36,491 nucleotides of DNA from Lacticaseibacillus yichunensis (GTDB taxonomy: Bacteria; Bacillota; Bacilli; Lactobacillales; Lactobacillaceae): contig NZ_RHOG01000031.1 in assembly GCF_003946405.1 (NCBI RefSeq), positions 1 to 36,491 on the forward strand. Direction: 5' to 3'. This document shows, one piece after another, positions 1 to 6,228 of this stretch (its first letter is position 1; each line of letters opens with the position of its first letter). The notes beneath the pieces are model-generated. The model was not told the origin of the DNA. It saw nothing but the letters and a program-made list of their open reading frames with translations, and made no database searches. Both the position numbers and the translations under genes were made by a program.

Positions 1-780
1 GGGAGGTAAAAACCTGAACGAACACCGTCGTTGTGCACTTTAGCAAAACGGCGGTCCAAAAAAATGTCCGCACGCCCTTGGGGCGTGCTATTCGCAGACC
101 AGTGGACGGGAAGTTCTGTCATCCTGGTCACCTTGCGATCTCTGGGATTGCCAATCTACTTCTTCTTGGCTGGATTATTCATATTTCCGATCTCAGAGAT
201 TGCGGAAAACGAGTACCCGGGGGCGTACGGCCCATAACAGTGTGATGTCATCCCATAACTTCTGCCAGACACCTTGAGGGCGTGCTATTCGCGGACCAGC
301 GAACCGACGAAACTGTCATCTTCGCAATCGCGCAATCTCTTAGATTACCGATTTGCTTCTGCTGGGCTGGTTTGTTGAAATTTCCGATCTCAGAGATCGC
401 GGCAACAGAGCACCACCCTGGGGCGTGCGGGTCCCATCGGTGTGACGCCATCACATTACTTTCTGCCAGATTCCTGAGAGCGTGACTATTTGCGGACCCG
501 TGGACCGGAAGTTCTGTGATTTTGGCAAGCGCGCGATCTCTGAGATTGCCAATTTGCTTCTTCTAGGCTGATTTGTCAAAATCTCCGATCTCAGAGATTG
601 CAGTCAGCGAGTCCCAGCGCGCACCTGTCACATCAGTGTGATGCCATCACATTAGTTTCTGCCAGAAATCTTGGGCGTGTTCAATTTGATGGACCCTGAA
701 TCCGCGGATCTGACCATTTCCAGACAAAAGGCCAACATTTACGGACCCCGAGTCCACGATGCCACACCCCGAAATTTTTC
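1..780 (-). repeat. Left palindrome-rich tandem repeat array
   Basis: There is no convincing gene in this stretch. It consists of about three to four diverged units with a period near 195 bp. Each unit carries a GATCTC-N-GAGATC type palindrome in two copies (around 138/187, 329/388 and 532/580), a GTGTGATG-N-CATCACA type palindrome (around 238, 434, 630) and GGACC/GGTCC inverted motifs. Read on the minus strand, the units match those of the array at 28990-30780, for example the segment reading AGAAGCAAATCGG followed by the GATCTC palindrome. The array probably continues beyond base 1. Function is unknown. Confidence 0.75.
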
Positions 781-799
781 CCGACAACCGTCATCCTCC

Positions 800-1010
800 C
801 AGACGCGTTTAACGGTGAGTTTGGTCGTGTGAAGTGGATAATGGATCGAACTGCACCGTCTAATGCGCCTCTGCCGTCCGTCGAATCAAGTTAAGAATGC
901 CGGTCTATCAACATTTCTAAGTACACGGCGTAAGAGCAAAGTTTTTCAACGTCAGGCGTGCACCGAAAAGGCCGGCACATCAGCGTTTTCCAAACGCAAA
1001 CCACCGCCTC
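800..1010 (-). repeat. Unique head segment adjoining the left array
   Basis: This intergenic stretch, between the array and the terminator of the next gene, is similar to the reverse complement of about 28760-28985, beside the right-hand array. Shared blocks include TTTAACGGT, ATAAnGGATCGAA, TCTAATGCG and AATGCCGG, in the same order. It has no plausible coding frame. It appears to be a fixed part of the same repeated element, always lying between a gene terminator and the tandem array. Confidence 0.55.
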
Positions 1011-1016
1011 AGGACA

Positions 1017-1048
1017 GCAAAAAAGCAGCCCCAAATTGGCAGCTGCTT
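1017..1048 (-). terminator. Rho-independent terminator
   Basis: AAGCAGC pairs with GCTGCTT around a 12-nt loop (stem 1023-1029 / 1042-1048). On the minus strand a run of T follows the stem. It ends the gene whose stop codon is at 1081. Confidence 0.8.
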
Positions 1049-1080
1049 CTCAGATGAAACCTCAAATAGATGGTATCTGT

Positions 1081-1524
1081 TTAAACCTTGCGCAGTGTGA
1101 ACAGCGCACTCAGAATCAGAAGGACGCCCAGCGCGACCATGAAAAATTCAAAGTAGAAGGTCAGCCCCAGCAAAAAGATCCAGATGAAGGCAATCAGTGC
1201 GGCCCCGAAGAAAAAGTCGAGGCAAAAACGGCCGAAGCGTGAATGAGCGTTCCCGTCCAGCCAAGCTAACAGCCACAGTCCAACTGCTAACCCGATGCCA
1301 AAGCAAATGACGCTCGCCATCGCAAACAGATCATCTGGATGGTACACGAACCAGCCGTAGCCGGAAAATATTGCGGCCAGCACGATCACCAAGACAACGG
1401 TGATCGCGGTGCGGTGATCGCCGTGCTTCACATGGGAATCACTGCGCGTTGACTTGCTTGGTTGTGCCTCGACCGTCTCCTGAGCAGCGGCCTGCGCCGG
1501 CTCAACTTTTTCATTTTCTGCCAT
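1081..1524 (-). CDS. Small membrane protein of unknown function
   Basis: This 147-residue protein has a hydrophilic N-terminal 45 residues rich in Glu, Gln and Ala. About three to four hydrophobic helices follow (around ITVVLVIVLAAIF, FAMASVICFGIGLAVGLWLL and the C-terminal LIAFIWIFLLGLTFYFEFF). It is predicted to sit in the cytoplasmic membrane with a cytoplasmic N-terminal tail. I chose the start at 1524 (MAENEK) because GAGAAAAGAGGG lies directly upstream; a longer in-frame extension to 1596 has no ribosome binding site. It is followed by its own terminator and is divergent from the reductase gene at 1608. I do not recognise a family with a known activity. Confidence 0.75.
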   Translation of the reverse strand: MAENEKVEPAQAAAQETVEAQPSKSTRSDSHVKHGDHRTAITVVLVIVLAAIFSGYGWFVYHPDDLFAMASVICFGIGLAVGLWLLAWLDGNAHSRFGRFCLDFFFGAALIAFIWIFLLGLTFYFEFFMVALGVLLILSALFTLRKV

Positions 1525-1607
1525 GATCGACCCTCTTTTCTCTCCATAGTTTACCAAAAAGCGCACAAGATTTACACTAGGCATACAAACAAACAAGGAG
1601 GCGCCTT

Positions 1608-2630
1608 ATGTCACATCATGCATTTGGCTTTTACCAAGGCCTGCCGTTGAGCGATCCGGCAAGCCTGCAACTCATCACGGTACCGGATGAACAGCCACAG
1701 CCGTATGACCTGCTGGTGCAAGTCGCCGGCTTTTCGATCAACCCGGTCGATACCAAGCGGCGGCAAAACGCGCCGGCGACGACGACCCCACAGATTGTCG
1801 GCTACGACTCAGTGGGAACGGTGCTCGCACGCGGCGCAGAAGTGCTCGATTTTGCCATTGGGGACCGCGTCCTGTACGCCGGCACCACTCGCCGCGCCGG
1901 CAGTTATCAGGAACAACAACTGATCGACAGCCGACTGGTCGCAAAAGCCCCATCCGCCCTGAGCGATGCGGACGCCGCGGCACTGCCCCTGGTCAGCCTG
2001 ACCGCGTGGGAGCTGCTGTTTGAGAAAATGGGCTTCGTCCCCGAAGCAGACGCCAACGTTGGCAAGACGCTGCTGGTAATCAACGGGGCCGGTGGCGTTG
2101 GGTCGCTTCTGACGCAATTGGCGAACTGGGCCGGGTTGACGGTGATTGCAACGGCCAGCCCCGTCAACCATGACTGGCTGATCGCGCATGGCGTCGCGCT
2201 CGCGCTGGATTATCACAGCGACCTTGAAGCCGCACTCGCCGAGAACAATATCCGCCAGGTCAATGGGGTCGCGATCTTGTTTGCCCCTGCGCCCTATTTT
2301 CAGCTAGCCTGCCAACTGATCGCACCGTTTGGCCACATCGCGACCATCGTCACACCTGACCGCCCGTTGCCAGTCGCGCTGTTGAAGGATAAGGCCGCCA
2401 GTTTTGACCTCGAGTATATGTTCACCAAGAGCGACTTTTCCTGGGAAATAACCAGCCAGGGAAAAATTCTGACGCGCATCGCTGAACTTGCGGCGACCCG
2501 TAAGATCACCGCAAGCGTCACCCGCCATTACGACACGCGCAGTCTAGCCAATCTACGCGACGCAACGGCGCGCAGCGAGGCCGGCCATCAAGTCGGCAAG
2601 ATCGTGTTGACCGGGCCATTCGAATCGTAA
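1608..2630 (+). CDS. Zinc-independent alcohol dehydrogenase / quinone reductase family protein
   Basis: A 340-residue medium-chain dehydrogenase/reductase of the quinone oxidoreductase branch (COG0604 type), expected to reduce enones, quinones or aldehydes with NAD(P)H in the cytoplasm. The N-terminal GroES-like domain carries the NPVDTKRR signature found where zinc enzymes place ligands. The Rossmann domain has the dinucleotide motif GAGGVGS after VLLVIN-like strand residues (about 150-165). No structural-zinc cysteine cluster is visible. The start follows AAGGAGG with good spacing, and a strong terminator follows the stop. The gene is a single transcription unit, divergent from 1524. The physiological substrate cannot be told from sequence. 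Confidence 0.9.
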   Translation: MSHHAFGFYQGLPLSDPASLQLITVPDEQPQPYDLLVQVAGFSINPVDTKRRQNAPATTTPQIVGYDSVGTVLARGAEVLDFAIGDRVLYAGTTRRAGSYQEQQLIDSRLVAKAPSALSDADAAALPLVSLTAWELLFEKMGFVPEADANVGKTLLVINGAGGVGSLLTQLANWAGLTVIATASPVNHDWLIAHGVALALDYHSDLEAALAENNIRQVNGVAILFAPAPYFQLACQLIAPFGHIATIVTPDRPLPVALLKDKAASFDLEYMFTKSDFSWEITSQGKILTRIAELAATRKITASVTRHYDTRSLANLRDATARSEAGHQVGKIVLTGPFES

Positions 2631-2632
2631 GC

Positions 2633-2669
2633 AAAAAGCTGTCAGGATGCGGATCCTGGCAGCTTTTTT
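2633..2669 (+). terminator. Rho-independent terminator
   Basis: AAAAAGCTGTCAGGAT pairs with ATCCTGGCAGCTTTTTT (one wobble) and ends in a T-run directly after the reductase stop codon. The A-rich left arm means it may also work for leftward transcription from 2703. Confidence 0.9.
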
Positions 2670-2702
2670 CGTCACTCAGACACAATTGTCTTCCTATTAT
2701 AC

Positions 2703-2996
2703 TTACTTGTGATAACCCAGCGCGATCTGACACGTTTGCTTGGCATCGCCTTCGGTCAGGCGGCTCGGGTCGTAGATGATGCGGCCTTCACCCATGTAAT
2801 AGTTGAACTTTTTTAACACTACGCGCTGGGCCAAAGTCCGCAGGCGCAATTCATCGTTGATCTGCGCCTCAAATAGCTTGCACCATTTTTTGTCCATCAT
2901 CGCAGGCTCCTCGCGCTCCGTGATGTACCCCTGATCCATGATCGTATCTGCGCCTTCCGCTTTTTGCATGCGGCTAACGGTTTGTTCTTCTGCCAT
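2703..2996 (-). CDS. Small conserved-looking hypothetical protein
   Basis: A soluble 97-residue protein with a charged N-terminus, two cysteines (in KKWCKLF and KQTCQIA) and an Arg/Leu-rich central helix. No membrane segment or signal peptide is visible. The start at 2996 is preceded by a GGGGGG-AAA purine block that can serve as ribosome binding site. It lies 3' of the GNAT gene on the same strand but is separated from it by the terminator at 3010-3040, so it is probably independently transcribed. I do not recognise the family. Confidence 0.65.
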   Translation of the reverse strand: MAEEQTVSRMQKAEGADTIMDQGYITEREEPAMMDKKWCKLFEAQINDELRLRTLAQRVVLKKFNYYMGEGRIIYDPSRLTEGDAKQTCQIALGYHK

Positions 2997-3009
2997 TAAT
3001 TTCCCCCCG

Positions 3010-3040
3010 AAAAAAATAGCGAGTCGCCTGCGCGAGTCGC
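3010..3040 (-). terminator. Rho-independent terminator
   Basis: Two copies of GCGAGTCGC (3019-3027 and 3032-3040) pair with one central mismatch across a CTGC loop. On the minus strand the stem is followed by TATTTTTTT. It terminates the GNAT gene. Confidence 0.75.
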
Positions 3041-3049
3041 CGTTTGCGT

Positions 3050-3472
3050 CTAATACCGTGGCTCGAGCAGCTTGCGCGGGCGAATGAAGGTCGTCGCCTG
3101 CGTATTTTCTGCCTGTTCAAATCCCGCACGTTGATAAAAACCGGTGAGGCGTTCGTCCCCGCAGACGACCACGATGCGGGCGACCTGCTTGAAATAATCG
3201 TCGAATTGTTGGAGCAATTGCTCGCCGATGCCCTGGTGCTGATTCTCGGGCAAGACGATCAGGTCCTGGATGAAAACAATCGTGTGCATGTCGGACACAC
3301 CACGCACCATGCCAACCAACTTGCCCTCGTCATCGCGCGCCGTCAGTAGCGTCGAGTTGGCGATGCCGCGCGCGGTCTCGCCAACGTCGACCAGATACTT
3401 ATTCCAGCCAACTGAACCATACAGGGCCTTGATCTCATGAATTGTCAGCGCCGATTCAAACATATACCGCAA
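3050..3472 (-). CDS. GNAT family N-acetyltransferase
   Basis: Single-domain GNAT acetyltransferase of about 140 residues that transfers acetyl from acetyl-CoA to an unknown amine. The acetyl-CoA binding loop reads NQHQGIGEQLL (the Q-x-x-G-x-G/A type motif), preceded by the typical IQDLIVLPE strand. The C-terminal strand region has GFYQRAGFE. The reading frame stays open to a GTG at 3487, but GGAGG at about 3481-3485 is spaced correctly for the TTG at 3472. ATG 3463 is the other candidate. The family often starts RYMFE-like at this point, which favours 3472. Confidence 0.85.
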   Translation of the reverse strand: MRYMFESALTIHEIKALYGSVGWNKYLVDVGETARGIANSTLLTARDDEGKLVGMVRGVSDMHTIVFIQDLIVLPENQHQGIGEQLLQQFDDYFKQVARIVVVCGDERLTGFYQRAGFEQAENTQATTFIRPRKLLEPRY

Positions 3473-3583
3473 AATACATTCCTCCACCAGTCACTTCTTA
3501 TGTCACGATGATTCTACACCACTCGCGGCGTTTCTGATAGTGTGTTTTCATAACATTTCATTACGGGGCCAAAACGCCACGGG

Positions 3584-3626
3584 ACAACAAAAAACCGGTG
3601 ACTATTTTCACAATCCAGCCACCGGT
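3584..3626 (-). terminator. Rho-independent terminator
   Basis: ACCGGTG (3594-3600) and CACCGGT (3620-3626) form the stem. On the minus strand it is followed by TTTTTTG. It ends the HesB-like gene. Confidence 0.75.
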
Positions 3627-3688
3627 CTTTCGTTATATTCATCACATCGTTTCGGTGCGTTTGTCATATCAAGCGCCGCGACCCCGCC

Positions 3689-4069
3689 TCAGCGAGCCGG
3701 GTTGTCGCGGATGCCGTTGGGCTCAGTGAAATCGATGAAGCCGAGGTTGCCATCGATCTCGCCGCCATCGCCGTTCAGTGCCATCGTGTCAGTGGTTGGG
3801 TGGAAATGCACCACCATGTGCGGGTCGAGATCTTCTTGCGAGTAGCCTTTGATCAAAACTGGACCAAGATTGCTGTCGACAGTCTGTTCATAATCCGGCG
3901 TCGCCTCATTGGCCGGCACCACATTAAAGCTGAACTGCGTCTGCATGTGGATCATCGCATGTTGCGAATACGGGCCGACGCCATCTTCAAACGTCAGCAG
4001 CAACTTTTTATCCGCGCCGAGATGCGGCGTCAGCTTCTTGATCGACCCTTCATCAAAACGAATTTCCAT
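3689..4069 (-). CDS. HesB/IscA-fold (iron-sulfur biosynthesis family) protein
   Basis: A cytoplasmic protein of 126 residues. The sequence pattern (MEIRFDEGSIKKL, then KLLLTFEDGVGPYS, then a C-terminal DFTEPNGIRDNPAR) matches the Fe-S_biosyn/HesB-like proteins common in lactobacilli. It contains no cysteine, so it lacks the three conserved cysteines of true A-type Fe-S carriers. A role as a cluster carrier is therefore doubtful and the family name describes fold only. I placed the start at 4069 because AAAGGGGATGAG lies just upstream; an in-frame extension to 4111 has no ribosome binding site. It stands alone, divergent from the candidate small RNA. Confidence 0.75.
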   Translation of the reverse strand: MEIRFDEGSIKKLTPHLGADKKLLLTFEDGVGPYSQHAMIHMQTQFSFNVVPANEATPDYEQTVDSNLGPVLIKGYSQEDLDPHMVVHFHPTTDTMALNGDGGEIDGNLGFIDFTEPNGIRDNPAR

Positions 4070-4215
4070 AGACTCATCCCCTTTGCCCAAATCATAGAAG
4101 CGGACGGGCAAAAAGGCAACTGAAACGACTCGGAGGACGTGTCCTCACGAAAATGCCACTGACGGTCTGTTCCTCGCGAACGGTTGTCTAAATATTGTGC
4201 CGACACCTCGTCACT

Positions 4216-4269
4216 TTCACAACATTTGGCCGATTTCGTCACATTTTCTTCACATTTCGCCTTTAGTAT
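4216..4269 (+). promoter_or_regulatory. Promoter with three TTCACA-type direct repeats upstream of candidate sRNA 1
   Basis: Hexamers TTCACA (4216-4221), GTCACA (4238-4243) and TTCACA (4249-4254) are spaced 22 and 11 bp. Exactly 9 bp after the last one is the -10-like TAGTAT (4264-4269). There is no good -35, as expected for an activator-dependent promoter. An identical arrangement precedes the second sRNA at 13150-13097. OmpR-family response regulators (PhoP, CiaR and relatives) bind hexamer repeats with an 11-bp period. The regulator is not encoded in this window. Confidence 0.6.
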
Positions 4270-4275
4270 AGGAAA

Positions 4276-4419
4276 CATAGAAACGAGCCACCCACTCGTT
4301 TCCATACCCATACCCAACTTTTTCATTTTTACTCCTCCAAGTAAAAATCGCCAGTCGCCCACCCAGCGGCTGGTCAATCCTTACTCCTTTGGTCGCCCCC
4401 ACCCAGGGCGGCCATTTTT
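4276..4419 (+). ncRNA. Candidate trans-acting small RNA 1 with C-rich anti-SD loops
   Basis: Four consecutive hairpins can be drawn on the + strand. They are GAAACGAG/CTCGTTTC with loop CCACCCA (4280-4302); TTTTTACT/AGTAAAAA with loop CCTCCA (4326-4347); CCAGTCGC/GCGGCTGG with loop CCACCCA (4351-4373); and GGTCGCCC/GGGCGGCC with loop CCACCCA (4391-4413) followed by ATTTTT, a terminator. The last two stems contain a T.G wobble on + but a C.A mismatch on -, which fixes the transcribed strand. Single-stranded CTCCTTT at 4384-4390 is complementary to AAAGGAG. The 5' end is inferred from the -10 box. No ORF is needed to explain the segment. It resembles LhrC and csRNA regulators in design, not by recognised homology. 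Confidence 0.65.
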
Positions 4420-4850
4420 GATTCCAGGGTGTGGAGGCCCGCGGGATGGTGGGGCAGCTAGTTCGGCCTGGGCGGTTGATGGCGTACTTGGCCATCAGGC
4501 GACCGGGACGACTGGATGACCCCACCATGCGGGCCGGAACCCAACTATATAAGGGTGTGGAGGCCCGCGGGATGGTGGGGCAGCTAGTTCGGCTCAGGCG
4601 CTTGGTGGCGCACTTGGCCATCGAGTGCCTGAAACGCCTAGATGTTTCCACCATGCGAGCTGGATCCTGACTATAGGGTGTGGAGGCGAGGGTGCGAAGG
4701 TGCGAAGATGCGCGCATATGGTCGAGCAGGGTGGCTAGCCCATCACTTGATGGCGCACTTAGCCATCGAGTGGTGGGCGTACCTAGCTGTCTCGACCAGG
4801 CGCACCGAAGCCCGACTATTATCGGGTACGGAAGCCCGCGGGAAAATATA
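4420..4850 (+). repeat. Structured intergenic repeat array, locus A
   Basis: Three diverged units start at 4427, 4553 and 4676 (periods 126 and 123 bp), with a partial fourth from about 4827. Each unit begins GGGTGTGGAGG and is one large imperfect hairpin: GGCCCGC..ATGGTGGGG at the left pairs with CCCCACCATGCGGGCC at the right in unit 1, with an inner GATGGC..GCCATC stem. Unit 3 is the most divergent. The array starts directly after the T-run of sRNA 1 with the junction TTTTTGATTCCAGGGTG, the same junction as at loci near 10330, 20785 and 25824. It is non-coding; open frames across it are stem-driven artefacts. 4851-5006 holds no further recognisable feature apart from the RBS of the next gene. 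Confidence 0.75.
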
Positions 4851-5006
4851 CCGATACTTCCCGGAAAGAGTTCCGTGCGACACACCCCCTTCTTCCCCGC
4901 TTCAGTCAACCGCTCAGACACGATTTTTGACCGGTCACGTCAAAGTGGTTTCGCTTATCGCTTTTTAATGGTGTAATAATGATGTACTCAGAAAGGAGGG
5001 GCGCGG

Positions 5007-5459
5007 ATGAGGATTCGGATCGAAGAAGACAACACATTGAAAGAACCCGAAGTGATCATCCGTGCCCCGGCCGGTGACAGCCGCGTGCACGCGATCCAGG
5101 CGCAGCTTCAAGCGCACGATGCCCCGGCGGCACTGCCTGTTTTTCAAGGGAGCACCGAAACGTTCGTGGCGCTGAGTGAGGTCTTGTTCATCGAAACAGC
5201 CGGCCGCCTGCTTCAGGTCCACACGCGCGAGCAGCTGTTCACCACCAACGAAAAATTGTATGTGCTTGCCGCCAGCTTGCCGGCCGAATTTCTTCAAGTC
5301 GCGAAATCCAGCATCGTCAATCTCACCCAGATCAGCGGGTTCAACCGCTCGGTGTCCAATTGCCTGGTGACGTTCCGCGACTCACATAAAACTGTTTACG
5401 CCTCGCGCCGCTACTACAAAGAGTTGGTCGCGCGGCTCAATGAAATGAGGGGATATTGA
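5007..5459 (+). CDS. LytTR-domain DNA-binding transcriptional regulator
   Basis: A 150-residue protein whose last 100 residues form a LytTR DNA-binding domain (ETFVALSEVLFIETAGRLLQVHT, then KLYVLAASLP and FLQVAKSSIVNLTQI, ending RRYYKELVARLNEM). There is no receiver domain, so it is not a classical response regulator; such short LytTR proteins usually regulate their own membrane-protein operon. The start is preceded by AGAAAGGAGG. The stop overlaps the start of the LiaF-like gene by one base (TGATG), indicating translational coupling. TTGACC at about 4926 could be a -35 element, but a matching -10 is unconvincing. It probably senses through, or acts with, the downstream membrane protein. Confidence 0.88.
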   Translation: MRIRIEEDNTLKEPEVIIRAPAGDSRVHAIQAQLQAHDAPAALPVFQGSTETFVALSEVLFIETAGRLLQVHTREQLFTTNEKLYVLAASLPAEFLQVAKSSIVNLTQISGFNRSVSNCLVTFRDSHKTVYASRRYYKELVARLNEMRGY

Positions 5460-6196
5460 TGTCAACGAATTCTAAATGGAGCCAGTGGTTCTGGGGCCTG
5501 TTCTTCCTCGCCTCGGCGGTCGTCTTGGTCGGCAGTCAAATGGGCTGGTTCACCCTTCACCTCACCTTCTGGCAGATAGTCTTCGGCCTGATCCTCAGCG
5601 CCACCTTTTTCCAGAGCATCGGCGAGATCAGCGCCCCCGGGATCGTATTTTCCCTAGCGTTTCTGGCGATTCTCTTCGCCCATCCGCTGGGCATCACGCG
5701 CCTTGTGCCCTGGACCATCCTCGGGGCGGCGCTTCTGCTGAGCATTGGCCTGTCGATGATTCTTTCTCCTCTGCAAAAACGCGACCGCAGTCATGGCCTC
5801 AAGGTGATCGTCAACGGGTCCACAAAAATTGGCGACTCCACCGAGACCATCGCCGCTTCGGATGACCAGGTCGTCAAGATCCACGTCCGGCTCGGCAATG
5901 CGGTGCGGTATGTGCAACTCCCCGATTTTCGCGCGGCGCAGATCGACATGCAGATGGGCGATGCCAAGATCTATTTTGACGGCAGTGAGATTCCTGCCGG
6001 CGAGGCCACCATCGACCTCGATGCGAAAATGGGTGAACTCGAGCTTTTCGTGCCGCGCGACTGGCGCATCGACAATCAGCTTCAGACCTTTGCCGCCGAG
6101 TTGACGGAAAAAGGCACCCAAGCGGATCAACTGGGGCCGGTGGTGCATCTGACCGGCCGCATGAGCATGGGCGAGCTGACCGTCCACTATATTTGA
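5459..6196 (+). CDS. LiaF-like membrane protein
   Basis: A 245-residue protein with four N-terminal hydrophobic helices (around WFWGLFFLASAVVLVG, FWQIVFGLILSATFF, GIVFSLAFLAILF and WTILGAALLLSIGLSMIL). A soluble C-terminal domain follows with the repeated beta pattern typical of LiaF/DUF2154 (IDMQMGDAKIYFDG, then ATIDLDAKMGELELFVPRDW, ending GRMSMGELTVHYI). LiaF proteins inhibit envelope-stress histidine kinases; here the partner is a LytTR protein rather than a LiaSR pair. I took ATG 5459 as start because GAGGGG is well spaced; TTG 5456 is less likely. It is translationally coupled to the regulator. Confidence 0.85.
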   Translation: MSTNSKWSQWFWGLFFLASAVVLVGSQMGWFTLHLTFWQIVFGLILSATFFQSIGEISAPGIVFSLAFLAILFAHPLGITRLVPWTILGAALLLSIGLSMILSPLQKRDRSHGLKVIVNGSTKIGDSTETIAASDDQVVKIHVRLGNAVRYVQLPDFRAAQIDMQMGDAKIYFDGSEIPAGEATIDLDAKMGELELFVPRDWRIDNQLQTFAAELTEKGTQADQLGPVVHLTGRMSMGELTVHYI

Positions 6197-6228
6197 TGTT
6201 GCGTTGAAAATAGAAAGAAGTGACCGTC

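Noticed and set aside
4030-4377. Minus-strand ORF starting with a good-looking GGAGG and ATG (MKKLGMGMETSGW)
   Set aside because: The GGAGG is the complement of the sRNA 1 CCTCC loop. The related + strand sequence at 13031 (GGAGGAGTAAAATGAAAGAG) reaches a stop after a few codons, so the conservation is at RNA level on the other strand.
4250-4921. 223-codon open frame on the minus strand across repeat locus A
   Set aside because: It runs through hairpin repeats and the sRNA, has no RBS at its start, and its translation is repeat-derived (recurring RTSCPTIPRASTP).
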